A stretch of DNA of 15,431 bases from JAJTZA01 sp041744075. Its GTDB lineage: Bacteria; Verrucomicrobiota; Verrucomicrobiia; Chthoniobacterales; Terrimicrobiaceae. The position numbers were made by a program, and so were the translations under genes. The stretch is taken from positions 1-15,431 of the forward strand of contig JBGTLQ010000284.1 in assembly GCA_041744075.1 (NCBI GenBank), read 5' to 3'. The notes under the pieces are model-generated. The model ran no database searches. It saw only the letters and a program-made list of their open reading frames with translations, and was not told the origin of the DNA. Shown here piece by piece: positions 1 to 7,800 of the stretch (positions within the stretch are counted from its first letter, which is position 1; every line of letters begins with the position of its first letter).

Positions 1-839
1 AACGAGTGCGTATTGTTTTTAATGGGGAATGGTTTGAAGCCATGAGTTTTGAAGAGGTCATCCGCCTCAACAGTCGTGTGACCCTTCAACAAATGTTGCA
101 GCGGGAGGATTTCCGTCAGCGCATCGACTCCGGCCAGCCGGTGAGGGCACACGAAATCCAATACCCCATCATGCAAGGCTGGGATTCGGTGAAGGTGCGT
201 TCGGATGTTGAACTTGGAGGCACGGACCAGCTTTTCAATAATCTTGTGGGACGGGATCTGCAGCGCGAGGAGGGCCAACCCCAGCAGGTGGTGATGACGA
301 TGCCCATTCTTGAGGGGCTGGATGGAAAACAAAAAATGAGCAAAAGCCTTGGGAACTATGTGGCTTTGAATGAGAGTGCGGGGGATATGTTTGGAAAGCT
401 GATGAGTATCAGCGATGAACTGATGGTAAAATACTATCAGCTTTTGTTGGGAGAATCCCTTTCAACGGAGATCCACCCCATGGAGGCCAAAAAGACCCTG
501 GCCGGACGGATTGCCGCGAGGTTTCACGGGGACGAGGCGGCTTCACTCGCTCGCACAGAATTCGAAACCCGTTTCTCCAGGGGAGATCTGGAACATGTCG
601 ATCTCCCGGCTTTTCGTCCCGGGGATTCTGGACGAGATATCATCAGTCTGGCGGTGTCAGCTTATGCCTCTTGTTTTGGAATCACTAAATCCCGGGGCGA
701 GGCGAGGCGGCTTGTCGAGGGAGGGAGTATCCAATGGAAAGGCAAAAAAATCTCTGATCCCAAAGCATCCCTTCCTTTGGGGGAGACAGGCGTCCTCAAA
801 CTCGATAAAACCCGGGCCGTGCGTTTGGAAATCGCTTGA
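1..839 (+). CDS. tyrS: Tyrosyl-tRNA synthetase, 3' part (5' end outside window)
   Basis: Class I aminoacyl-tRNA synthetase that activates tyrosine with ATP and charges tRNA-Tyr in the cytoplasm. The reading frame is open to the left edge, so the HIGH-motif half of the Rossmann fold lies outside; the GTG at 6 is internal, not a start. Visible are the tyrosine/tRNA-binding core (QYPIMQGWDS, then DVELGGTDQLFNNLVGRDLQ), the ATP-binding loop KMSKS at 333-347, and a C-terminal S4-like RNA-binding segment (SRGEARRLVEGGSIQWKGKK) ending near the TGA at 837-839. About 277 codons are present of the roughly 400 usual for this bacterial type. Codon use and composition look like core chromosome. It converges on the toxin-antitoxin pair to its right, with no convincing terminator between them. 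Confidence 0.96.
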   Translation, partial: RVRIVFNGEWFEAMSFEEVIRLNSRVTLQQMLQREDFRQRIDSGQPVRAHEIQYPIMQGWDSVKVRSDVELGGTDQLFNNLVGRDLQREEGQPQQVVMTMPILEGLDGKQKMSKSLGNYVALNESAGDMFGKLMSISDELMVKYYQLLLGESLSTEIHPMEAKKTLAGRIAARFHGDEAASLARTEFETRFSRGDLEHVDLPAFRPGDSGRDIISLAVSAYASCFGITKSRGEARRLVEGGSIQWKGKKISDPKASLPLGETGVLKLDKTRAVRLEIA

Positions 840-887
840 GCACACGCTCATCGTCTGCGGTCCCCGATGGCTGCCCGCGGCTCGATT

Positions 888-1187
888 TTACTTTTTGTTG
901 GGTCTGATTTTTATCCAGTCTGGATCGCGGCGTAAATCAAGCACGGCCTATACTGTAACCAGCTGACCTCCCACAGTGTAAAAAATGCCGTGAGGGAACA
1001 CTTTGCTCAAAAGTCTGTGAAAACCTTCCACCGCCCGGTGAATTCCGCCGGTAACCTTCAATCCTTCGATGCCGGCTCGAAGGCATGCCGTAAAATAATC
1101 CCCAAGTCCGATTTCTTGTGCTTCGTAGAAAAGGAAACCCTCATTGAGGTCGCCAAAAGCATCCTCGGAAATGAGAATCTTCTTCAT
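888..1187 (-). pseudogene. RelE/ParE-family toxin, interrupted by an in-frame TAG
   Basis: Toxin of a type II toxin-antitoxin pair; RelE/ParE-fold toxins cleave mRNA on the ribosome or poison gyrase. The ATG at 1185-1187 overlaps the antitoxin stop as ATGA, the usual translational coupling. The first 79 codons give the familiar fold (DAFGDLNEGFLFYEAQEIGLGDYF, then HRLLSKVFPHGIFYTV). A TAG at 948-950 then stops the frame just where the family has a Tyr in its last beta strand. Reading on in the same frame gives the family hallmark AVLDLRRDP, then DWIKIRPNKK and a TAA at 888-890. The full ancestral product would be about 99 residues. One base change (TAC or TAT to TAG) explains it. The shortened form lacks the C-terminal strand and basic residues that usually carry activity, so it is probably inactive. 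Suppression or a sequencing error cannot be excluded. Confidence 0.85.
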
Positions 1188-1393
1188 CCGAGTCCGATTG
1201 CAAACTTCACCTTGTCCCAGTCGAGCAAGCGTGCTTCACCTCGCTCAACACGCGATTGGCGCTCCTTCAAAAGGTCGATCAAATCCTGGGAAATGGGTGC
1301 CTCCTCGTAGTGCTCGCGCATATCCTCCCAAATGGCCTCCATGATCCGGACTTTTTCGTCTGTCGGCAGTGTCCTGATCTCTTGAATGGTCAT
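1184..1393 (-). CDS. Addiction-module antitoxin (TIGR02574-like)
   Basis: Small acidic 69-residue protein of the putative addiction module component type, expected to bind and neutralise the RelE/ParE toxin encoded directly downstream and to repress its own promoter. The pattern fits the family: an N-terminal helix (TIQEIRTLPTDEKVRIMEAIWEDM), a proline-containing hinge (EEAPIS), and the LLKERQSRVERGEARLLDWDKV segment thought to wrap the toxin. Its stop overlaps the toxin start by four bases. The start is the ATG at 1391-1393; no Shine-Dalgarno is evident upstream. Because the partner toxin carries a premature stop, this antitoxin may now be an orphan or may serve other copies elsewhere. Only about 100 bases separate it from the SUMF1-like gene to its right. 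Confidence 0.85.
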   Translation of the reverse strand: MTIQEIRTLPTDEKVRIMEAIWEDMREHYEEAPISQDLIDLLKERQSRVERGEARLLDWDKVKFAIGLG

Positions 1394-1494
1394 GGAAGAA
1401 GCTTATCCGGAAAATGGGACTGTGCGATTATTTTTTCGATATCAACGGACGGCGATGCCTCGTCGATGGGACTTCACCGATATTATCCTGTTGC

Positions 1495-2346
1495 TCACGC
1501 CGCTTGAGGTCCGGCGTTGAACCAGTAGCCACCGCGGCGCGCGCGATCCTCGGACGAGCTATCATTCGGTGCTGTGAATCCGCTTTCACTCCACTCCCAA
1601 ACATTTCCGTTCTGGCCCATTGTCCCGTAGGGACTCAAGCCTCCCGCCAAGGTAACATCTGCAGGACCAGTCGCAGATGCCTGATTATAGACTGCGGTGC
1701 CTGCCGTCGTGCCACTGGCCACTGCTGTCGGTGCCGTGTCGCTCCCCGTCGCGTAATCAAAGTAATTCGCCGTCACCCCATCGTTCTTGTGGCAGGCGGC
1801 TTTATACCACTCACCCTCACTCGGGAGGAAGTAGAAGGCATTTGAGTTGCGAAAGCGGTTATTGGGATTGTAGCCAACATCCAGTGGGTCCCACAGCACG
1901 ATGTTCGAATTCGCGTTGTAGCTGACATCTCCCGGTTGCAGCGTGAACTTGTAGGCCGCGCTATATCCTTTGCTCGTGTTTAGCCAGTTCACGAACCGTG
2001 CCGCCTCGTTCCATGACACCCCCGTCGCCGGACGGTTTGCGCAGTTGCCGCCGGAGGACATCATATCCGCCAGCGTGATCCCGAGGTTCCCTACAGCATT
2101 CGCCTTCACAGCCATATCCCGTCTCACCTCGTAGGTCCCCATCCGGTAGGTGGAGGCCACCCCGCCAAACGGCCCTCCATTTGGCCCGGAGTCATTTGCG
2201 TTGCCAGGATTACCGACGGTCACGAAATCCATCGTGAACGTATTCGCACCACTGCCGAACGTGTCCGTCGTGGAGACGATCTGGGCGTTAGCTGCCATCA
2301 TTCCCAAGGCCAGCCCGAAAGCTGCCACTGTCATCATTGGTTTCAT
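1495..2346 (-). CDS. Secreted SUMF1/FGE-sulfatase-domain protein, C-terminus probably truncated
   Basis: Exported protein with a formylglycine-generating-enzyme-like (SUMF1) domain, of the divergent type common in Verrucomicrobia and usually linked to PEP-CTERM sorting rather than sulfatase activation. The ATG at 2344-2346 is chosen because it gives a clean signal peptide (MKPMMTVAAFGLALGMMAANAQ); upstream codons of the open frame run into palindromic non-coding DNA. Domain landmarks on the 283-residue product: TYEVRRD at 71-77, NRPATGVSWNEAARFVNWLN at 104-123, FYFLPSEGEWYKAA at 171-184, MGQNGNVWEW at 243-252 and RGGYWFN at 271-277. The closing GFRVA-type segment and any PEP-CTERM tail are missing: the frame ends AGPQAA. 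Fragments resembling the missing end occur in other frames just downstream, so the gene is probably frameshifted near 1495-1511. Enzyme activity is not expected. Confidence 0.85.
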   Translation of the reverse strand: MKPMMTVAAFGLALGMMAANAQIVSTTDTFGSGANTFTMDFVTVGNPGNANDSGPNGGPFGGVASTYRMGTYEVRRDMAVKANAVGNLGITLADMMSSGGNCANRPATGVSWNEAARFVNWLNTSKGYSAAYKFTLQPGDVSYNANSNIVLWDPLDVGYNPNNRFRNSNAFYFLPSEGEWYKAACHKNDGVTANYFDYATGSDTAPTAVASGTTAGTAVYNQASATGPADVTLAGGLSPYGTMGQNGNVWEWSESGFTAPNDSSSEDRARRGGYWFNAGPQAA

Positions 2347-2404
2347 TGGTTTTTTGGTAGGTTCTTGGGAAAGCTTGTAGTGAGCGCATGCAAAATTGTA
2401 AAGT

Positions 2405-2620
2405 GACAATCCCGACACAATCGGGATTTCCCCCATCGCAGCGAATCGGGCGCATCTCCGAAATCTTCGGGCCGAAGGTCCGGCCATTCCCTAGCCCAGG
2501 CCGCAAGGCCTGGGTTTTTGTCGGATAAAGGCTGCGGGCTGAAAGCCAGCGATTCCATATTCCGTCCCTTCAGGCCGGATTTCGGGTTGACATTCCACCC
2601 AGCCCTGGCGGGCTGGGTTG
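2405..2620. repeat. Cluster of short perfect palindromes (REP-like mosaic)
   Basis: Three perfect 8-bp stems lie within about 210 bases: AATCCCGA/TCGGGATT (2408-2415 with 2421-2428, 5-nt loop), CCCAGGCC-GCAA-GGCCTGGG (2495-2514, GNRA-type tetraloop) and CCCAGCCC-TGGC-GGGCTGGG (2598-2617). Further short self-complementary words sit at about 2466-2485 (CTTCGG/CCGAAG, GGCC/GGCC) and 2535-2548. This arrangement resembles the intergenic palindromic mosaics dispersed in Verrucomicrobia and related genomes. That it is dispersed here is inference, since only one copy is in the window. Confidence 0.6.
2495..2520 (+). terminator. Terminator-like hairpin inside the palindrome cluster
   Basis: A perfect 8-bp GC-rich stem (CCCAGGCC with GGCCTGGG) closes a GCAA tetraloop and is followed by TTTTTG on the + strand, the form of an intrinsic terminator. 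No + strand gene ends just upstream, so it may be part of a repeat element rather than a functional stop for transcription. Confidence 0.4.
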
Positions 2621-2897
2621 TAGAATCCCGCACCTTTGGTGCTTCCAGCTTCGTTCTGCACTGATCGGAGACGTGCCGCAGCGAATCACAGAAAAACACC
2701 GGGGTTCCAACAGGAAATTTGCAGGATTTTCGGGATTTCATGGATTTCCAAAGAAAAAACAAAATATTTTCCAGTTTTATTTCCCTCATCATGAGCAACT
2801 TACCTGCAACTATAAGTTTTCCTTAAAAAAAACTCTTGCAGATTTGCGCGGATCTGGCATTTTTATCCCATTGAAAGATTGTTCTGGGGGGAACAAC

Positions 2898-2936
2898 AGC
2901 CCGTCGTAGCTTCGCTGCGACGGGCTGTATCTTTTT
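2898..2936 (+). terminator. Strong hairpin with T-run, rho-independent terminator-like
   Basis: The arms 2898-2910 and 2914-2926 form a 13-bp stem (AGCCCGTCGTAGC with GCTGCGACGGGCT, one G-T wobble) around a 3-nt loop, followed by TATCTTTTTT. The T-run is on the + strand. The neighbouring genes are both on the minus strand, so on their strand it reads as a hairpin preceded by an A-run. It lies about 60 bases downstream of the beta-propeller gene and may still protect that transcript's 3' end. Confidence 0.6.
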
Positions 2937-2998
2937 TAGCTTTTGTTAATTTCAGCTCTCCTTTCCCACGATTCGCATGAGAAATACCCACGCTGATG

Positions 2999-4312
2999 CT
3001 ACTTAGTTTCCAAAACCTCTATTCGATTAACTGCGCCCATGGCATCGATGCTTGAGAGAACTTTTTGAGCTGAATGATCATAAACAAGGAGCTTTTTAGA
3101 CTCGGTTGCCAACAGCAAGAGAGACTGGGTGGGATCAAGAGACGCAATACCCGTCAATGGGCTTCCCATTGGAATTCTTGTGAGCCCGGCCTCTTCTCCC
3201 CTCGAAAGTGGCTCCACATCCAGCACCAGCAGGTCACTTCCAGGCGAGTTGTCCTTCTCCAGCCCAGAATTAGTCCGGCTTTTAGTTTTTCCTGAAAGCA
3301 CAGTCACGATTTTATTATTGGCCGGTAAATAGATGGGTTGCTCCGCCCCTGTTTCAGTCTCAATCGCTTGAATCATGGTTCGGCTCGCCACATCAAAAAT
3401 CACCATTCCTCCTTCTTCCGACGCATTAGACACAAGGAGATACTCTTTGTTTCCTAACTCGAACAACAAGCCGCGATCTGGGAACGCGGTTCCGAATGAT
3501 CCATCTTTTGCGCTTGAGACGTAGATAAGGTTGTTCCATCTCCCTTCAAGGGCTTCGTCAAGCGAGGCAAACGCCACCGCCCCGTAAAGATCCAGAGTGA
3601 CAGCCAAAGTGTTGCTCTTTCTTGCCAAAAAAATCTTCTCTGGATTTGGCCCTTGCTCCTTCTGACTCTCAGAAATATGCATTTCTGGCATTTCCCGAGG
3701 AAATTGGAGGTCAAACCTTGGGCTCAAGTCGGCAACCCCCAACCCAACCAGACGGCTGCCTTGATGTTTGCCCCGACCACTATCTTTTTGGAAAGACACC
3801 AAGATAAGGCCCTTCTCAGGAACCACGATCGCTTCCTCGCCTTTGTGCCCCGATGGAACGAGCCCGTCTCGTGCATTCCATTCTCTCAGTATTTTACCAC
3901 TCTCGAGGTCAAAGAGATAAAAATGACCTTTGTCGGCTGCGATCACGGCTCGATCTCCAGAAACCTGCACATCATTTGTGCTTCCGCCAAGAGAGTGGCT
4001 GGCTATCGGTGTGTAGGGTCTCTCGGAGCTGACGATCTTGACCTCAGGAACCTCACGGGAAGTCGCAATCAATCCCTGCGTGCTGACGCGGATTTTCTCC
4101 ACAAAAGGAAGGTCTTCCAAAACAATCTCGTGAGACGTCACCTTTCCGTCCGTAAAATTTAAGCAGGCCACGCCGCCATTCTGATGCGCGAAGCTGTAAT
4201 AGACCTTCGTTGCGGCGGTGACGGTTTCCACTGCGACAAAAAATGCCAAAGCAACAACCAGCCAGAGGCCCGGGAAACGGTTCACCTCAAAAAAGCTGTT
4301 TGGCTTGTTCAT
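2999..4312 (-). CDS. Secreted beta-propeller-like protein, function unknown
   Basis: A 437-residue exported protein. The ATG at 4310-4312 is chosen because it is followed by an N-terminal hydrophobic stretch (LWLVVALAFFVAVETVTA, residues 16-33) with a plausible signal-peptidase site before ATKVYYSF; upstream codons of the same frame are basic, cysteine-bearing and unlike an export signal. The mature part is a run of short beta-strand units typical of WD40/YVTN/quinoprotein-type propellers: VYYSFAHQNGGVACLNF at 37-53, HFYLFDLESGKILREW at 130-145, GMVIFDVASRTMIQAIE at 302-318, DLLVLDVEPLS at 360-370 and LLVYDHSAQKVLSSID at 408-423. No catalytic residues, heme motif or C-terminal anchor are visible. 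Such proteins often bind partners or ligands outside the membrane. It stands alone, diverging from the surface-protein operon, so a shared control region is possible. The fold assignment rests on pattern only. Confidence 0.75.
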   Translation of the reverse strand: MNKPNSFFEVNRFPGLWLVVALAFFVAVETVTAATKVYYSFAHQNGGVACLNFTDGKVTSHEIVLEDLPFVEKIRVSTQGLIATSREVPEVKIVSSERPYTPIASHSLGGSTNDVQVSGDRAVIAADKGHFYLFDLESGKILREWNARDGLVPSGHKGEEAIVVPEKGLILVSFQKDSGRGKHQGSRLVGLGVADLSPRFDLQFPREMPEMHISESQKEQGPNPEKIFLARKSNTLAVTLDLYGAVAFASLDEALEGRWNNLIYVSSAKDGSFGTAFPDRGLLFELGNKEYLLVSNASEEGGMVIFDVASRTMIQAIETETGAEQPIYLPANNKIVTVLSGKTKSRTNSGLEKDNSPGSDLLVLDVEPLSRGEEAGLTRIPMGSPLTGIASLDPTQSLLLLATESKKLLVYDHSAQKVLSSIDAMGAVNRIEVLETK

Positions 4313-4404
4313 GGAATGGTTTTTTTGGAATCGCTCGCACCCGGGCCTCGCCTCGGGCACTTCCCGGAAGTGATACTTGCACGAGCACCCTGCATCTTCA
4401 ACAC

Positions 4405-4478
4405 AAACGGTCGAGGGGTGGGGGGTCGCAGCAAGAATGTGTTCTGAGTTCCGCGGGGAACGGTCTTCTCGACCGTTT
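4405..4478. repeat. 11-bp inverted repeat upstream of the beta-propeller gene
   Basis: AAACGGTCGAG at 4405-4415 is the exact reverse complement of CTCGACCGTTT at 4468-4478, with 52 bases between. The right arm also pairs locally: ACGGTC at 4460-4465 with GACCGT at 4471-4476. The site lies about 100-165 bases upstream of the propeller start codon and could be an operator or an mRNA leader structure. Confidence 0.45.
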
Positions 4479-4665
4479 GGTTGGTGAATCTGCCGAGCAG
4501 CGAAAGACAGTCGGGTCACCCGCCGATGCCCCCGGATTAGCGACCAAGTCCCACAAAAAACGGTCATTTCCTTCTGAAAAGTGATAATTTTGTGCACTTT
4601 GATGTTTAATGAGGGAAGGATGATTTTCTCAAGTTTGAGAGAAATGACAAAAAATTCAACATCGG

Positions 4666-4721
4666 GTTATGAGATTCATAAATGTCATAAATGCATAACA
4701 ATCAATAATATAGATGTTATG
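4666..4721. promoter_or_regulatory. Repeated CATAAATG/CATAACA words, candidate operator array
   Basis: CATAAATG occurs at 4677-4684 and 4686-4693 and is followed at once by CATAACA at 4694-4700, giving three near-tandem units of 8-9 bases. CATAACA is repeated inverted as TGTTATG at 4715-4721 across a 14-base AT spacer, and GTTATG also occurs at 4666-4671. Spaced direct and inverted copies in the most AT-rich part of a divergent promoter region suggest binding of a regulator, but AT-rich DNA produces such words by chance fairly easily. Confidence 0.4.
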
Positions 4722-4809
4722 TGACAAAATCGTAACATTGGTTCTATTGACGATTTGTGGTTTCCTCATAAAACGTCGATCCATGATTCCAGTGGCTTAT
4801 TTCCAGATT

Positions 4810-4883
4810 GCAGGTGCCAAGCAGGGCGTCGTCATGGACTGGTCGGCTGTAAGCCTTTTGAGCCAAGGGAAGGGAGCACTGCC
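4810..4883 (+). promoter_or_regulatory. Possible structured leader before the operon's first gene
   Basis: GCAGGTGC (4810-4817) can pair with GCACTGC (4876-4882) as a 7-bp stem with one bulged G, closing a domain that contains GGCT-GTA-AGCC (4845-4855). The 3' arm lies between the SD-like AGGGAG (about 4870-4875) and the ATG at 4884, so folding could block initiation. It matches no riboswitch class that I can recognise. Confidence 0.3.
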
Positions 4884-7800
4884 ATGAAAAACAGCCGACT
4901 CCAGTCACCGGAAAATTCGGTAATTACGACTACAACAGTCGTTATTTATGGCCAGCGCGGAGCCTCGCTTTTGGTGACCCTGATCATGGTGGCTGGCATG
5001 GTTATTTTGTTCACGGTTTTGGCTCGATTGGTCTCAGCCGAGCGCCGAGTGAGTCGGGGATATTCGGAAATCCTGCGTGCGGAGATGGCCGCCACCGCTG
5101 CGGCCTCGGATGCCAAAAGCACCCTTCTTTCTCTTTTTAAGAATTTCCCCGATGCCGCCACCTATTGGGACACGGGTCTGGCTTCCACAAATGCCGTGGC
5201 ACCGGGGAACCACCCCCCCGGCACCGTGTATATGTTCCGGGACATTCCAGCCAACGCAGCTCACGTCACGGCAACATCCCCCAGAATTTTTGCCCGCCCG
5301 CTGGTGTCCGGTGGCGCATCGAAGGAATTTAGTGAATTTGGCAAAACGATCCCGGATCCAGCCAACCTTGGGGCAGACCTCAACTTTGGAGACACAGCGA
5401 AGGTCATTGATTTGAACGAACCCTCCCGATTCGGTGGAAGTGAAGACGGCTGGATTGGAAAGCTCCCAGGGACCAGCAACCCCAGTCCCATTCGGGCACC
5501 ATGGATCGAGATTCTGGAAGATCCGGCGTCTCCGAAATCGGCCAGTAACCCTGCCATCGCCCGCTACGCGTTTTGGATGGAGGACGAAAGTTTTAAACTC
5601 AACGTCAACACCGCCAAATCAGAGCTGCGGGGCGCACCGGCATCTCTTAACCCGGCAGTTCAAAATCAGGCTGGCACCGAGGCGGTCGCCTCGCCAACAC
5701 TGCAAGGTCTTTTTGCGACCAGTGCGGCTCCACAGGACATTGCCGAGGCCGTGGTGGACACACGGGGGCAGTTGGGGGGATACCTTTCGCCACTTCAGGT
5801 AAACCACGCGCCCACGCCATCTGCCAGCGAAGGTAGTGGTTTTGGTTCAAGCCATGGCTACGTGCTCAGCACCACAGCAAGTGGATTGGATCTCAGTCGG
5901 GCGGGGTTCAAGCGGCTGAATCTCAATAAGGCGGTTGCAGGAACACTCGGAACCCCGGGTGAACCCACCCAACCAACCGGCAACACGGCACTGGCCCCCG
6001 CAGCGAAGATTCAGCGTTCCATCGATCAAATTGCAGCCGCCATCCGTTCGAACGCACCGAAATTTGGTCAGCGCTTCTACCGAACCACGACCAATGATGA
6101 ACTCTTTCACGCGCCCACAACCACAACCACGGACGCCAACCAAAAGAATAACCGCACGTCGGTGACCGCTGCGCATGAGGGAATCTACATCAAGCGGATG
6201 GCGACAATTCTCCACGATTTTGTCAGCAGCGGAATCAACCCCACTTTTGTTGATGACACCGGAACGGTCATTTCAGGATCCCCGATTTATTCCCACCTGG
6301 AGCTTGGATTTGATATGAGCCCGAGCCCAAGTGATCAGACCAATGTGCTCCAAGCTGTGGGGCGTAAGAATATCCCCCAGCTCACCGAATACGTGTGGCA
6401 GGTTCGCACCATCGATTTTGAGGAATTCGTTCCCGAGGGATCTCCTGTCCCCGAGGACGGAGTGGCCATGTATGAAATTGAAATTGATCACTATTTCGAG
6501 TTTTGGAACATGTCGAATGTACCCCTTAGACCCATCGACGGCGATCTTGGACCCGATCCCTATCTGGTTTTAGAGAACCAGCCGTTCATAACAACTAACA
6601 ATCGTGGGGGTTCCAGCACCAACGATGTGGGAATCGGTCGTCCCTTCCTGATTAGGTTGGATGATGACTTTTTAGTCGGTGGGGAGCCAACCAAGCTCGT
6701 TTTTAAACCGGGGCAAGCAACAGTGATAACCACTGATCCGAATCACGCCGCTCATGCAGCAACAAAAGACCTGGAAACCGTCTATGTGGCAACGGCGCTT
6801 TATGATCCCAGCACCATGGTTCGCGTGGATGATGGAGTTTCGACAAGGCCCTTCCCTGATCCCAACATCTTGCCCGTTCGTGTCCCCAACGTTCGTCGCT
6901 ACCGCATCCATAGCTATGATGATCGTGAAGGGGGAGACTGGGCCGAGGTGCAGATCGCCCCAGATATGTCAGGAGCGGTGACCACAAAATTTATCATGGG
7001 CAATCAACACGGACTGCTGGATTTGCTGCCCTCGATGCCCCTCCAGAAATTTCAAAATAATAACTGCTTCAATCTCCGGGAGGATGGAACACCTGCTATC
7101 AGTTCATGCCAGATTGGTGGAAACAACATCGGGGGTTGGGATCCCCGAGGGAAAAATGATCCGCTGATCACTCGCTTTGAAAGTCCGAATTCCTCAGGAA
7201 ATTACTCCTCCTATCAATTGGGATCGCCCAACCTTGGAACCCTGCCTGCCCCAGCCGATGAGGTGGTTTGGCCCAGTGATCGCATGGAATTTTTTGGGCC
7301 AAAAAGTGTTCAGTCAGCCACTAATCCTCCCTTCCTGATTGGTGGACGATATCTCAAAAGCATCGGAGAGCTTGGAGGGGTCGCCGAACCAGCGCTTGCA
7401 GCTCATTATTCGGTGGCTGAACGCCGCAACCGCCGGGGGGGCGGGCGCACCCTGATGATTGGCCAGCCTGACCCTCACTATGCCGGAACGAGGTCAGCAA
7501 CGCTCACAGCCACCGAATTGAGTTATCAAACCTCCGCCAGCCGGGAGTGGTGTGCCTGGCGGTTGGCCGATGTGTTTAGCGTTCGGGATGCTTCTCCTGA
7601 TCCCACCAATCTAACCGTTTCTGGTCAGTATAACCCGAATGGAATTCTGAGAGATGGTGGTTTGGTTCTGCGTGCCCTGCTCGAAGGAATCGAATTTGGG
7701 GACGCCCTGAGTTCCGATCCTGACATCTCGAATGAAACTTTTTTCACCGAGGAAACCGAGAAGGGTGCTGACGGTGTAACAGCCACAGCTATTCAAACAG

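Larger units (their letters stand above)
2347..2998. other. Gene-free stretch rich in palindromes
   Basis: No credible coding frame was found; open frames here lack family resemblance and read through hairpins. The left half (2405-2620) is a cluster of perfect inverted repeats annotated separately. The part from about 2621 to 2897 shows nothing I can name: it is GC-poor towards 2740-2860 and may hold upstream control for the SUMF1-like gene. A strong hairpin with a T-run lies at 2898-2936, and the beta-propeller gene ends at 2999. Confidence 0.6.
4313..4883. promoter_or_regulatory. Divergent intergenic region with AT-rich core
   Basis: This 571-base spacer separates the minus-strand beta-propeller gene from the + strand Verru_Chthon A operon and must carry promoters for both. 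Hand counts show a sharp AT-rich core: 18/60 GC at 4621-4680 and 15/60 at 4681-4740, against over half GC in nearby genes. TTGACG at 4747-4752 is a possible -35 box, but no convincing -10 box sits at normal spacing, so I do not assign a promoter. The part nearest the propeller gene (4313-4600) is GC-rich and non-coding. Confidence 0.55.

Noticed and set aside
511..966. 151-codon frame overlapping the tyrS end
   Set aside because: It is a shadow frame of tyrS with no family resemblance, and it runs into the toxin region on the wrong strand.
1495..2346. True formylglycine-generating enzyme activating a sulfatase
   Set aside because: No sulfatase is nearby, the copper-binding cysteine pair of the enzyme is not evident, and the domain's end is missing.
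2405..2936. CRISPR array
   Set aside because: The palindromes differ from each other in sequence and spacing; there are no identical direct repeats with unique spacers and no cas genes.
4313..4597. N-terminal extension of the beta-propeller protein to 4597
   Set aside because: It would bury the signal peptide behind 95 basic, Cys-bearing residues and read through inverted-repeat DNA; the ATG at 4310-4312 sits directly before the signal sequence.
4755..4883. N-terminal extension of Verru_Chthon A from a TTG at 4755
   Set aside because: The extra 43 codons are Cys/Arg-rich and unlike a pilin-type leader; the ATG at 4884 has an SD-like site and gives the expected short N-terminus before the membrane helix.
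4810..4883. Cobalamin or cyclic-di-GMP riboswitch
   Set aside because: Isolated words (AGGTGCC, CTGTAAGCC, a B12-box-like end) invite the idea, but the domain is only about 73 nt, the conserved cobalamin core is missing, and the GEMM-type GACGCAAAGCC element is absent.
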